Assembly: GCA_958298945.1 (NCBI GenBank)
Contig: OY282605.1
Coordinates: 29,800,811-29,864,810 of the forward strand
DNA from: Atherix ibis
Taxonomy: Eukaryota; Arthropoda; Insecta; Diptera; Athericidae
Direction: 5' to 3'
Length of the DNA stretch: 64,000 nucleotides
The notes beneath the pieces are model-generated. The model was not told the origin of the DNA. It searched no databases and was given only the letters and a program-made list of their open reading frames with translations. How positions within the stretch are numbered: the stretch's first letter is position 1; every line of letters starts with the position of its first letter. This document shows positions 36,957 through 47,720 of the stretch, piece after piece. Position numbers and translations under genes: made by a program.

Positions 36957-38534
36957 ATGCGTGATACGACACCTCCCCGATTGCCAGGTGGGATTGTTGA
37001 TGGTAGGGAAGATGATGCCATCGATGATGGGACATTTTTTGATGAAAATGAGATGGTAGAAATTTTATTTGATGAATCAATTGAAGATGATTACAGTGAT
37101 GAAGGTAAATTATTTTTTCTACCTAATCGTATAAAGAATTTATTGACAATAGAAATTATTTAGAAATAAGTGAAGATGTACCGCAACCTCTACCAAACGA
37201 AGACAATTCCTCTTTAACATTCGCAAATCATGGAAAACCAGTATTTTCTTGTGCTTTCCATCCATTGACAGAGTTTACTTGGGCTGTCACTGGTGGTGAA
37301 GATGATAAAGCGTATGTTTGGGATTTTAATTTGAACGAAATAATTTTCGAAGTTACTGGTCACTCCGATACTGTAATATGCTCTTCGTTTAGCCACGATG
37401 GCATCTATTTAGCTACAGGCGATATGGCTGGCGAAATACAGGTAAATATATTTTCATAAAATATTATTTTTCCATGTAAATTTTGTGACATTCAAAATTG
37501 GTATTAAAATTTCTAACATTTAAATTTATAGGTTTTCAAAACAACAAATAACTTTGAAAAAATATGGAATTACTCGATGGGCGATATGACTTGGATGATG
37601 TGGCACAAGGCTGCTTGGGTACTTTTTGCTGGTAGTGAATTGGGCGATATTTACGTGTGGCGTCTTCCGTCTGAGGACTGTAAGGTGTTGCCCGGTCACC
37701 AACAAAACTGCGAAGTAGCTGAAGTAAGATCGCGTTTCTCATTAATTTTATCGGATAAATTCCTAATAAAGTCGTGTAAATTTACTATTTTGATTGACAG
37801 TTGACAAGCGATGGTAAGAAAATATTTGCGGGTTATGCAGATGGGTCCATAAAATTATGGGACATCAAAACATGTACAGTATTGTATATGATGGCACCTC
37901 CAAATCAATGCTCTCATGCAGCTAGAGTTACATCCGTCTCATGTGATATGACGAGATCACTGTATTTATCAGGAGATACTGATGGTAATTACCTACATTA
38001 CAACACATGGGAGAATACCATAATTATCAGTTTAAAATTTCAATTTCAGGCGTTCTTTTGGCAAGCACGATCAATAACAGTTTAAAAATTATGAACACCG
38101 GAGAATGCATTGAAACTGTAGCGTTTTGTCCAGAGACTGATATAAGTTTAGCAGCAGTAGCATCTACGGTTGGCCAACTTCTCATTTATGATGCGGAGAA
38201 GTGGACAATTCGCTGTGAATGTGAAGCTATTTATAATTCAGACCATATACAAGTTGGCTTCACATGGTATATACTTTAAAATTATTATTTAATTAACCTT
38301 TAATTAGAAAAATGTATTGTTTTCAGTTTTAAATGGGTAGAGAATAAGAATTTGATAGTGGGCACAATTGAAGGCGACATTTGTATATATGACGGACGAA
38401 ATGGAAAATTAAAAAGTCGCTTGACCGGCCATTCATCGCACATATACTCTATGGCATACGATAGTACTAGATCGATTCTTTTAACAACTAGTGAAGATGG
38501 TACAGCGAAAATATTTCCAATTACATTAAGTTGA
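36957..38534 (+). CDS. AAMP homologue, WD40-repeat protein (six exons)
   Basis: Exons inferred from GT-AG junctions that keep one frame: 36957-37104, 37164-37441, 37532-37723, 37801-37984, 38050-38266 and 38327-38534. This gives 408 residues and introns of 59, 90, 77, 65 and 60 bp. The first 75 residues are acidic (DDAIDDGTFFDENEMVEIL), as in AAMP. WD40 blades follow, with motifs GGEDDKAYVWD, GDMAGEIQVF, GSELGDIYVWR, GYADGSIKLWD, STVGQLLIYD, GTIEGDICIYD and SEDGTAKIF. In animals AAMP is a cytosolic WD40 protein linked to cell migration and, in yeast (Sqt1), to ribosome assembly; the role here is inferred from that family. An ATG at 36952 in another frame opens nothing, so 36957 is the start. 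The length is close to the vertebrate protein (about 430). No frameshift or stop is seen, so this is a live gene. A poly(A) signal follows at 38550. Confidence 0.93.
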
Positions 38535-38549
38535 ACTTAAGTTATTCTT

Positions 38550-38555
38550 AATAAA
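38550..38555 (+). terminator. Poly(A) signal of the AAMP gene
   Basis: AATAAA lies 15 bases after the stop codon and is followed within 20-30 bases by a T/GT-rich stretch, as expected for a cleavage site. Confidence 0.7.
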
Positions 38556-39479
38556 CTATTTTTATTGTTGTTTTTTTGTTGTATAAAAGCAAACTAAGTA
38601 AATAAAAAAAAGGAATAAATTGGAATTTACTTGGGAAAAATCAGTCTATCTTTTGAATTTATTCTATTTTCTTCAGCTATCGCCTTAATATTAATATTGG
38701 CAAATGTGGTTTTTCAGCATTGGAAAATAATTTTCCATTTCAACAAAAAATGCCTATAAGTATTTGGTTTAGTTAAAAGATTGTTAAGAGTAGATACGAA
38801 AACTAATAATTTCTGTATACTGACTAAAAATAGTGGACAAATGCTGTTATTATTTATTATAGAAGGTTAACTGTTCAAAAACCATTACATTTTACATTCT
38901 AAAAACAATTCTTTATTATAGGCAACATTTTTATCAGAAACTAATTTTACATTTTAATAGTTATAAAATCGTAGATAATAAATTAAAATCGTCCCTAATT
39001 AAAGAAGAGAAATAGTTTCAAAAAATGATTTGTACTGAAAATCAACTCAATTTTAATAATTGTTAAATAGTAAGAAAGATATAAAAAATCTACTTCATTT
39101 TTGATAACCGGAAGTCCTGTGTAGGTTTGCTGAATCAAAGAACTAACACCGTCGCTTCATAAATGGAAGGGGCTACCTCGTCTTACGATACATCGCAGTC
39201 TATTGAGGTTAATTTTATTCAAAACCGAGCGGTCAAGATAACGCTCGCTCCAGGATTTCTTCGGTAACTAGGATCCCAAATTGACCATCCTCATTTAGAG
39301 GATATTCCACTCGCACTACAGTTGCTTGCAATGGTTTTCGCTGAGAATCCAAGTTTTCAAAGAATACATGAGGACTTGCAAGGCTAGCTAGTGTCTAGTA
39401 CAGCAGAACCTTCGATGTTATGGTCAGAATTTTCGAGCGAAATAATTTAGACTGATTGAAACCGGCTCTGTTGGCTGGC
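38556..39479. other. Unassigned region downstream of AAMP
   Basis: A/T-rich to 39100. The part at 39120-39470 is more complex in composition and lies next to a minus-strand RT remnant. A + strand reading (ATSSYDTSQSIEVNFIQNRAV) faintly resembles a non-LTR C-terminal block, but I do not rely on it. Confidence 0.4.
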
Positions 39480-39910
39480 AGCAGCTATGCGCGCACTTTT
39501 TCCTCTATATTGACGGCTTAATAATGATGAAGGCCTCTTTCTAATCGAATAATGTCGATATCGTCGGTGTATGCTAAAATCTGGGCAGACTTAATAGGAT
39601 GGTACTCTTCATGCTTACCCCTGAGTCGAAAATCACTTTTTCCAGCACCTCAGGTTAAAGAGAACGCACGAAAGTGCGTCTCCTCTTTGCCGGAACCCAT
39701 TGTGAATATTAAAAAGCTCTAAAAGTGATTCGGCTGCTTTTACTTTTCCTCACACTAGTCGTAGTTAGCCTACACATAGTCAGTTCAATCAATTTTTCTA
39801 AGATCTCGAATACTCCCATGAAGAATTAAGCGTTTTACTCTAATTATACTATCAAAAGCGTCGTTAAAGTTGATAAACATATGGTGTAGCTTGTTATATA
39901 GTAAAGTTAA
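39480..39910 (-). mobile_element. Non-LTR retrotransposon remnant, reverse transcriptase, minus strand
   Basis: On the minus strand 39905-39850 reads KLHHMFINFNDAFDSI, matching the RT block FIDFxxAFDS with its first catalytic Asp changed to Asn. Further on, 39590-39550 reads AQILAYTDDIDII, the YxDD block with both Asp present. The sequence between is frameshifted. This type (LxxFxxAFDS...YADDIDII) is common in non-LTR elements of flies. It is dead. Confidence 0.72.
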
Positions 39911-40867
39911 ATTATCTTGGTGATGTAAAAAAAATCAACAACTTGTTTGGGACAAAAATATTCAAAATTCATTACTAAAACGGTAACTTTTATAAACGAC
40001 AAATTAAAAGTATGTGAATGAAAAAATGCAACGTTTTTTTCAGTTCAACGATAGTTTCTTGAACTATTCCTATCACAATTTTCTTGGGTCGGTTTCCTGT
40101 AAAATAAGGTACTTCATTTGGAATTCGTAACATCGTGTAATGCATCTACTTTTAAAAGTACTGTTTCTGGCGAGTGTGTCAACCTGTTCCGTACCGAAAT
40201 AGAATGCAGAGTCACGAGTTCTTGGTAAGGTCAGTCGCCGTCGTCGACTGCAAAGCAAAACATAAATTCACCAAACGCCTAGCCAAGTTGCCAGCAATTC
40301 CGGCGACTATCTACTCACTACCAGCGACCGCTATCTTGGATACACACTTCCACTTCCACATTCTACGTGTTCACCGACAATGTTCTCTCGTCTGCAAAGC
40401 GCCTGCTTTTCAGTTAACGTTTTCCACCGAATATTTAGAGCTGCACGGTCTCCAGTCACACAATATTTTGCCTGCTTGGTTGTAATTTTGGTCAGTTGAG
40501 TACGGATCTCTGAACGGAAATCTTGAATAAATACGCTACCGAAAGCGTAAAGGAATTCTACACAATATTCGGAGAATATATTTTTTTTCTAAATGATGTA
40601 ATTCTAGAGTGGAAAACGTAAAATAGTTCCACTAATCATAATTTTTCCAACTTATCGAATAGTTCCACTAATTATATGGTAATTTTGCCAACGTGGGGAT
40701 TTAATTATTTAGAAATTTCGTTTATTTCATCGATAAAATCATTTTCATTCATAAAAACGGAAACAGGACAGGAACACATAGCAGTTATCTTGACCACGCG
40801 TTCTACAATATTCAAAAGGAATTTGTTTTTATTTTTATTCCGTTCAAACAGTAGCAACGTAGTTGCA

Positions 40868-40912
40868 GTCGTTGTCGCCATCGCCATTGTCGTCGTCGCC
40901 GCAGTCGACGCA
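40868..40912. repeat. GTC/GCC-type imperfect triplet repeat
   Basis: Degenerate run of GTC, GCC, GCA and ATC triplets, noticeably more G/C-rich than its surroundings. Confidence 0.6.
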
Positions 40913-41410
40913 GTTGCTATTCGCGAAACGTGCCTCAAATAAATCTTCGCAACAATGATACACAGAACACTCTTAATAACAGTGTAACGAATTTATGTTA
41001 TATTATAAATAAAATTTTAAAAAAAATATTTAAAAAAAAACAAAATAAATTATTTTGATAAAATTTTTTCTTACATAATTAACATAAATTATAAAAACAA
41101 TTTCCAATTAACATAAATTATAAAATCAAAATTGTGATGTAATTAGAACAGAATAAAAGAGATAAAACGGAAGAAAAACAACTTCGAAAAGGAAATAATC
41201 TCATCGAAATATATTCGAATAATAAAACGTTCGTGTTTAACCAATTATTGTCAATTTTTCAATTGATCGGTTAATCTTGATTACTTGGGATAATTTTAAA
41301 TTTATTTGATAAAAATTAAACGGCCGCGAAAAGAGCCAATGGACCCAATTGACAAACGTGTGTAAAAGTGTGTTGATAAGGGATAAATACATAAAAACAT
41401 AAAAGTTAAA

Positions 41411-41482
41411 TTTTTTGATTTTTGTTTTTGATTTGTTTCTTTTTTGTTTTTTTTTGTTTCGTTTTTTTTTTCGTTTTTTTTT
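41411..41482. repeat. T-rich (TTTTTG)n tract
   Basis: Runs of five to nine T separated by G, C or A. It lies 90 bp before the transporter start codon, inside the presumed 5' untranslated region. Confidence 0.7.
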
Positions 41483-41569
41483 GGAGCAAAATAAAAAGCC
41501 TAACATTTTTGCAAAAGTTGTATGTGAAACGCCTAATAAAAGAATTTTTTTTTTGCGGGCTATAAAATT

Positions 41570-41879
41570 ATGACACGTATCACCGCCAAAGATAGTTTAA
41601 CTCCGAAAACTGTTTTTGGTGATAAATCAACAATGGAGGGTCAGTGTTCATCGTCGTCCGGTACGGACACCAGCAGCAATAGTGGTGGTATTAAACTAAA
41701 AAAAGAAATTAGCCTCCTGGATGGTGTTGCAATAATTGTTGGTGTTATTGTTGGTGCCGGTATATTTGTCAGTCCCAAAGGGGTACTCATACATTCTGGA
41801 TCCATTGGCCAAGCGATTATCGTTTGGATATTATCCGGAGTTCTCAGTATGGTCGGTGCTTTGTGCTATGCTGAATTAG
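41570..41879 (+). CDS. SLC7-type amino-acid transporter, first coding exon (partial)
   Basis: Encodes a hydrophilic, Ser-rich N-terminus. From about residue 40 it carries [19 protein letters not shown], then [11 protein letters not shown] and [20 protein letters not shown], then YAELG. These are the first two membrane segments of the LAT/light-chain amino-acid transporters (SLC7 family; GAGIF substrate-site loop), which pair with a heavy chain at the plasma membrane. Translation beyond residue 103 loses similarity exactly at GAATTAG|GTACAA, a splice donor, so the exon ends at 41879 in phase 1. The start could be the ATG at 41570 or at 41633, whose context (CAACAATGG) is closer to the fly consensus. 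No following exon is recognised to 64000. The match is strong by family motifs, but which fly paralogue it is cannot be told. Confidence 0.88.
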
Positions 41880-42114
41880 GTACAAAATTACTACGAAAAT
41901 GCTAAATATATTTTATAACGAAAATGATTTTATTTAAGAGAAAAAAGTTGATTAAAATATAAATAGTTGGCATCTATTGGTTTTTTTTTAAATTGCAAGA
42001 AAACATACTTTATGTAATCAAACATCGGAAATTTTTATTGAAAATCGAAGCTAATTCCAATACAATTATTTATGAAAAACAATTTTTCAAACATATTTTT
42101 AATGACCATAACGA
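41880..42114. other. Start of large first intron
   Basis: The splice donor GTACAAAATT begins here. A/T-rich, no feature. Confidence 0.5.
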
Positions 42115-42770
42115 GTCATTTTACAGACCTGCAACTGAACGTCGAAATTTTCGATGACTTTTCACAATAAAAGTGGATAATTAGCCTTAATTTCTTGTCG
42201 AATATTATTCTTTACATTTTGAATTGTTCTTAGCCGATTAACATATACTTTTCCTTTCAAATAGCGGAAAGAAAAATTTTTAACTGTGTCAAATCGCAAG
42301 ATCTTGGCTACCAATTCACATCTGCGTTTCGTGAGATTTTTCGATTACCGAATTTAGTGCGCATCAAACCGATGTTTTGACGTTTTGTGTGGCTCGTAGC
42401 GCCCGCATCTTGTTAAAATCAAAGCTCATTCACGTTCAATTCATTCAATTTCGGCCAAAAAAAGTTCTCCCTTAACATGACACGATATCGTTTACAATTC
42501 ACTGTAATGGCATCTTCAAAATCATTTTCGAAGCATACATCGGTATTTCGTAAATCACATGAGGGTTTTTCGCGCCCCAACTTTGACAATTTTTATGTTT
42601 GTTAACGTAGCCTTGACATGCGTAAATATGCTTCATCGCTAAAGATTATTTTCAATGAAAAATGTTCAGGTCATTCAATCATCCAATCTGTGCTGCAAAT
42701 ATTTCAAAGGCTTCACAATGACTCCATGAATAAAATTGTACTCGTTTATACTTGACAGCTACAAAAAAAA
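42115..42770 (-). mobile_element. Tc1/mariner-superfamily remnant, C-terminal half of the transposase
   Basis: On the minus strand the reading gives RYRVMLRENFFWPKLNELNV, then a QQDAGATSHTKRQN region (second catalytic Asp), NADVNW with PRSCDLTQL (third Asp block CDLTPLDFFLW, partly lost), and a C-terminal ERVYVNRLRTIQNVKNNIRQEI-like stretch. It is related to family A but clearly a different family, since the DNA does not match. Frameshifts are frequent. Confidence 0.72.
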
Positions 42771-43849
42771 ATTATAACATGTATGTTTTGGCAGATATTT
42801 TGATGGTTGAAGAAAAAAACTGACATTTGGCCCACTCTCAAAAGAACGAATTTTCACTGTTTTTACTTGTTCACTTTAAAAAAAAAAACAATTTTTAAAT
42901 CTACTAATTTTGTCTATAAAAACATGTATGCGCATTTTACCTTACAAATAATAGTCTCTGTCGTATTTTCACATAGGTATTAAATCAGTTTACAATGGAA
43001 CGAATTTGAATAAATTATCATCATCATAATAACAATAATAGTGGTTATCAGTAAAAATTACATCAAATTCAAATCATATTTCCGGAGCAAGAGTACCACA
43101 ACACGTTAATGAAATTCGTATGCAAATTACTCTACGATTCCATACGTTTTCAATTTAATTACCAATACTAAATATAGTAATTTGTGTCTACCAACGTAAA
43201 AATTTCATAATATCCAAAGTATTCTTATCAATATTGGGTAATATTATATTACTTAATATGAATTCGTAAATTCGTTAATTATTAATGAAAATATTGAATA
43301 TATTTCATGTGCTAAGGTTGTTTTTTTTTTGCACATACCCCTTAATAACATAATAATAATTACCACTAATTGATAATGAAAATTTTCATTATCAATTTCT
43401 TTGGAATTTTTATAGAAAAAAAATATGATAACGAAAATTATGTAAACATCTAAAAAGTTAATTGAATCAGAGAATGTTCCAAAAATGTTTAGTGATTTTT
43501 TCGTTTTAAAAAAATTGTTTTTTTTTTTATTTTTTATTTATAATGGAAGGTTATGTTCAAAGTTCTACTTTCTTTTTATTCAAATAAATATCTTAGAAAA
43601 GATAAGAGTTAATGGGTCTATTCGTCATAAATGGGTCTAGTTCCTTTAATTTATAATTTCATAAAAATTATCGTCTATTCGTCATAAATTAAATGATTCA
43701 TCACCTTTGCTTTCTTGATTAGAAAAAAATACTGAACGGTTATGCAATTTATGCCTCGAAAAGTAAAGTTAAATGAAACACTTTCAAATTTAGATCTTTT
43801 TATTTATCTGTGTAAACCTTATCATTAAAAGGAATTTTTGTTAAATTCG
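42771..43849. other. AT-rich, no gene seen
   Basis: A/T-rich with short microsatellite-like patches. No element ends recognised. Confidence 0.45.
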
Positions 43850-44965
43850 ATTACTGTTTCGCATATTATCGGCCATTACTTGACAGATGTTGATTTTTAC
43901 ATGCTTCAAAGTCCTGTAATTCTGTTTATTTTTACATGCTTCAAAGGCTATAAATCGGCCATTACTTAAAACACAAAAAATAGTTAAAATTTTCAAGTCC
44001 AGGCAAAAAAAAAATCGGTTCTCATATGGCCATAGCGCTCAGAATTGACGGTATAATGGTCTCTCCATTTTCATTTTCAAAGAAATACGACCCACTGACA
44101 CCTTTAGACAAAAATGCACCCCAGATAGATATTTTTCGTGAATTCACTAGCTACTCCATAGTAGCTTGTGGGTTTTCAGAGCCTCATATATGGCCCATTT
44201 TGTTTATTCACATATCTACCGAGCTGGAAATGACTCTCACCACTAAAGAAATTTTGTTCGATTCAGAGCCTCATATATGGCCCACTTTGTTTATTCAAGT
44301 ATCTACGGAGCAGCAAATGAGCCTCACCGCCAGAGAAATTTTGTTCGATTCAAAGCCTCATATATGGCCCATTTTGTTTATTTACGTAATTACCGAGCGG
44401 AAAATGAGCCTCACCGCTAAAGAAATTTTGTTCGTTTCAAAACCTCATATATGGCCCATTTTGATTATTCACGTATCTACCGAGCGGGAAATGAGCCTCA
44501 CCACTAAAGAAATTTTGTTCGATTCAGAGCCTCATACATAGCCAATTTTCTTTATTCACGTATCCCCCGAGCGGGAAATGAGTCTCACCACTAAAGAAAT
44601 TTTGTTCGATTCAGAACCTCATATATGGCCCACTTTCGTTATTCACGTATCTACCGAGCGGGAAATGAGCCTCACCACTAAAGAAATTTTGTTCGATTCA
44701 GAGCCTCATATATGGCCAATTTTCTTTATTCACGTATCTACTGAGCGGGAAATGAACCTCACCACTAAAGAAATTTTGTTCGATTCAGAGCCTCATACAT
44801 GGCCAATTTTCTTTATTCACGTATCTACCGAGCGGGAAATGAACCTCACCGCTAAAGAAATTTTGTTCGATTCAGAGCCTCATACATGGCCCATTTTGTT
44901 TATTTACGTATCTACCGAGCTGTCAAATAATAGTACTGCACTTTCTAAACTACAAAATGAATAAC
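43850..44965 (-). mobile_element. Family A copy containing a minisatellite, minus strand
   Basis: The right part carries the CTGTCAAATAATAG stretch (44922) next to the family's 5' end, including ACTACAAAATGAATAA (44949). Its first catalytic region (DEAHFxLxxYVNKQN, minus strand) has been amplified (44177-44923). Past it to the left, 43985-44170 has the GTGGGTTTTCAGAGCC / GGTCTCTCC region (matching the ATGAAGGAGAGACCGTTA stretch of the family). The far-left 43850-43985 stretch has two overlapping direct duplications: TCGGCCATTACTT at 43870 and 43955, and ATTTTTACATGCTTCAAAG at 43891 and 43928. Confidence 0.78.
44177..44923. repeat. 87-bp minisatellite, 9 units, derived from the transposon's first catalytic region
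   Basis: Units start at 44177, 44264, 44351, 44438, 44525, 44612, 44699, 44786 and 44873, exactly 87 bp apart with no indels; the last unit is partial. Units differ only by substitutions (CATATATGG versus CATACATGG, ACTAAAG versus GCTAAAG). Because 87 is 29 codons, the + strand stays open for 171 then 128 codons as 29-residue repeats (EPHIWPILFIHVSTEREMSL type), broken by a TAG near 44539. These frames are not a protein gene. The minus strand of each unit is the transposase stretch GEAHFPLGRYVNKQNGPYMRL, a decayed DEAHFxLxGYVNKQNCRIWG. Confidence 0.93.
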
Positions 44966-46689
44966 ATTATACTTAATTCAGAAAAGATAATTTCCAAAAT
45001 AATTCACCTTTAAAAAAAAAAACAAATTTAAAAAACATACAAATAATTAGAACCATTTTAACTTAATAAGAAAACCGTGAACTACAAAAATATTTAGAAC
45101 AGAAAATTACTTGATAGTAAATACTTTTGTAGAAATCCTAGTTATAACAAAGTATTATTAAAAGTCATTGGAAGTAGATCAGTCATTAATATATAATATT
45201 TAAATGTAATTGAATCCATAACTGGTTTGATAAAATCACTCGTTACTCTTATAATTCCGTATCGATTGAGTTCATATTTACCTATCATTTTATTTCTAAT
45301 GATATATAGAGAAAACTATTACCAATATTTATAATTTGTGAAAATATATTTTTATTGAAATTGAAAAATGTACGTTTTAAAAAAAAAATCAATTTGAATG
45401 AAACGAATACAAATACCCCCAACCAAGAGAGAAGAAGAATTGAAAAAGTTGTCAGGACTTGAATTACTATTTTCGGCCGAACATTAAATCGTGAAGGAAG
45501 GAAGACCTTCTTTTCTTACTTAAAGATTTAGGGTCAATGCACGTTTCCAAAAATAAATTGCCATAAGAGGTAAGCTATTCAAAGGGAAAATCCTGTTGTT
45601 AAGAAAAAACTACATACAATCGGTCTCGCGCTTTATTGTGACCAAACCCAGCAGTATGGCACTCGAGTAATTTGGAATCATACGAGTATATTTCTCCGAA
45701 TCGCACTAATAATGTCATAAGTATGGGACTTATTTATTATCATATCGTATGCATGTCTTCAGCTAATATATTGAATAGTTCTTTTATACTAGAGGGTATG
45801 TATTTGAACATAAATTCAGACACAAAGATTACACATTTGCGACTGGATTTCCAAGAAGAATATTCATAAATTCATTTTGGAAATTAGGTTTTTTTTATTC
45901 TATGTGCACAATTTTTTTATACGAGTATATTTTCTTTTTGATTCAATTTTGTTCTTAAATAATTATTGTAATATAATTCATTTTGCAAAGATGAATAAGT
46001 CCAAAAAAAAAGTTTTGAGCATACAGATCTGTCGTATTAAATGTCGCTGTATATTTTCTTAGAATAATTTATTTCCAAAAGAATTAAATTTTTAACATTA
46101 TAGCAAGTATTTTGGTTATTATTATATTTTTTTTAAATATTAAATATTATCGAATTAAATTATTTCCAACTTCGACAAAAATTATTTTGCCATATGAGAT
46201 GTGGAGATTTTTGCCGATGCCATACTATCATTAATAAAGACGATCGGTCTAGATAGAAATTATTTTTTGAAATTATTTTTAAATAAATTAAATAGAAAGA
46301 AGAACTTATAAGCTTTTCCAGTTAATTTTTTTTTGTTAAAGCACTTGAGTTAAATTAATGATGAATATCCTTATAACAGACTAGTCTTTGTTGAAGGTAT
46401 CAGATGGAATTGAAGGAGAGGTGTTCATGCACTTTACTCTTAAATAGCCGATGTTTGAAATCCCTTAGAAAATTCGAGTTTAGCAAGGCATTCAATATTC
46501 ATAGTGAGGAGTTAAAAAAAGGATCTCTATTATATAGTAACCAGCTTACTATCTTTCATATTCGAAATAAATGTCACTTATTTTCCATTTTTTTTTAAGA
46601 AGATTCCTTCCATGTAAAGCTTCTATAACTAGAAACACTTTTGCCTCTCTTTAATATTCTACAAAAAATGTGATATATTCCATAAAATT
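44966..46689. other. Unassigned, intronic
   Basis: A/T-rich. The open frames at 45672-45869, 45877-46062 and 46404-46598 are short and match nothing. Confidence 0.45.
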
Positions 46690-46860
46690 TAACCACTTCT
46701 AATTGATAACCCAAACTTACGTTCGACCAGTTTCATTAGGTAAACTGATAATTCCAACTCACACGTAACATGAATTCGCTAAATGGCCTCATGGTCGTGG
46801 CGCCCTTGGCACATGTCTTAGGGATCATATATACATATAAAAACATGATAACTAAACGAG
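46690..46860 (+). repeat. Unknown repeat, copy 1 (second copy at 58530-58680)
   Basis: About 100 bp around ATGGCCTCATGGTCGTGGCG resemble 58580-58670 (CACAC..CATGAA.TC.C.AAATG.CCT.ATGGTCGTGGCGC, then CATgTCttAGGGA). The similarity is about two thirds with an indel. Function and family unknown. Confidence 0.55.
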
Positions 46861-46934
46861 TGGAATGCAATAGAAAATTTGGTAAAATATCAAAAGACAT
46901 GGAAATTATATTTCAACTTTGGGCAAATATACAC

Positions 46935-47720
46935 ACGGGGTGTGTTAGAAAAGTAATAAGACTGGCATATCTGAGCACGATTTTGTAACATTGCCAATTT
47001 TCCCTCCACGCAGCTTATGCGTTTATCCGACCTAGACGTGCAACACAAGTTACAATTTCATCCGTATGCGATCCTATAGAGCGTGATAAGTGAATTTGCG
47101 TTTTTGAAGTGTCTTACAAAAAAATGGAGCAGCGAAATTTGGGGCAACAATGAGACATCATATTTTGTGTTAGGCTTGGTAGACTCGCAGGTGTTATTTG
47201 CGAAAAGTTGCATTTTCGAAAGGCCAGAAAGCAGAGGAACACGAACTTTGTTTAGGAAAGCCTTCAACATCGAAAACTGATGAAAATTTGCTCTTATGAG
47301 GTCAGATCAAAGAAATCCTTTAAAAGCCTCAGAATAAGTGTTCTACGCATCGAATTGGATATTGCACACACCTGTCACATGGTCATCCCCATCAACGAGT
47401 TTTTATTTTATTTTTTAAAAAAACGGATCTCTGTGGTTCCCTAAACCTGCTATTTATCCGATCTCAGTCCGTATGCGTTAATTTTGTTCCCCAAAATTAC
47501 AAAAATACTTAAAAGGACGTTATCTTGGTACTCTCGGCAACTGTTCGAGCGCAAGCCTTCAAGCACTGCTATGTAAAGTAGAAATAGTGCATCCGCCGAT
47601 GTAAAGCTGCCTTAAGGAACAATTTTTGAAGGGGATAACATTAATGTATAAATATAAATACGTTTCAATTTTACATTTGATAAGCCCCCAATCCTTTTAT
47701 GAGTGTTTAATCCGAATTAC
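46935..47720 (+). mobile_element. Mariner remnant, MEQR type, internally deleted
   Basis: Left part GGGGTGTGTTAGAAAAGTAA (46936) looks like a mariner terminal repeat. The transposase starts MEQRNLGQQ (47123) and, across frames, shows VRLG (normally IKFCVxLG), FRKA (normally FEMLKxAYG) and then SKTDEN-like residues. It jumps past the first Asp to a PCHTA-like region near 47370, then KKRISVVP, LSPYALILFPK (third Asp block, damaged) and GTIFEGDNINV at the C-terminus. It is non-autonomous and dead. The right terminal repeat was not identified. Confidence 0.65.

Larger units (their letters stand above)
39911..41569. other. Upstream region of the transporter gene
   Basis: It includes the less A/T-rich patches 40170-40480 and 40850-40940 (GTC/GCC-rich triplets at 40868-40912) and T-rich sequence at 41411-41482. 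Open frames at 40174-40485 and 40676-40942 show no domain. The region may hold the promoter and 5' untranslated exon(s) of the gene at 41570, since TCAGTT at about 40492 fits a fly initiator motif, but this is weak. Confidence 0.4.

Noticed and set aside
39120..39470. Possible continuation of a non-LTR C-terminal region on the + strand
   Set aside because: The resemblance is only a few residues and is on the opposite strand to the adjacent RT remnant.
40174..40485. 103-codon open frame upstream of the transporter
   Set aside because: No domain. It lies in a region more likely to be promoter or 5' untranslated sequence, and a minus-strand frame also overlaps it.
44026..44964. Two long + strand open frames encoding 29-residue repeats, like a repeat protein gene
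   Set aside because: The frame is open only because the 87-bp minisatellite unit is divisible by three. The unit is antisense to a transposase block.
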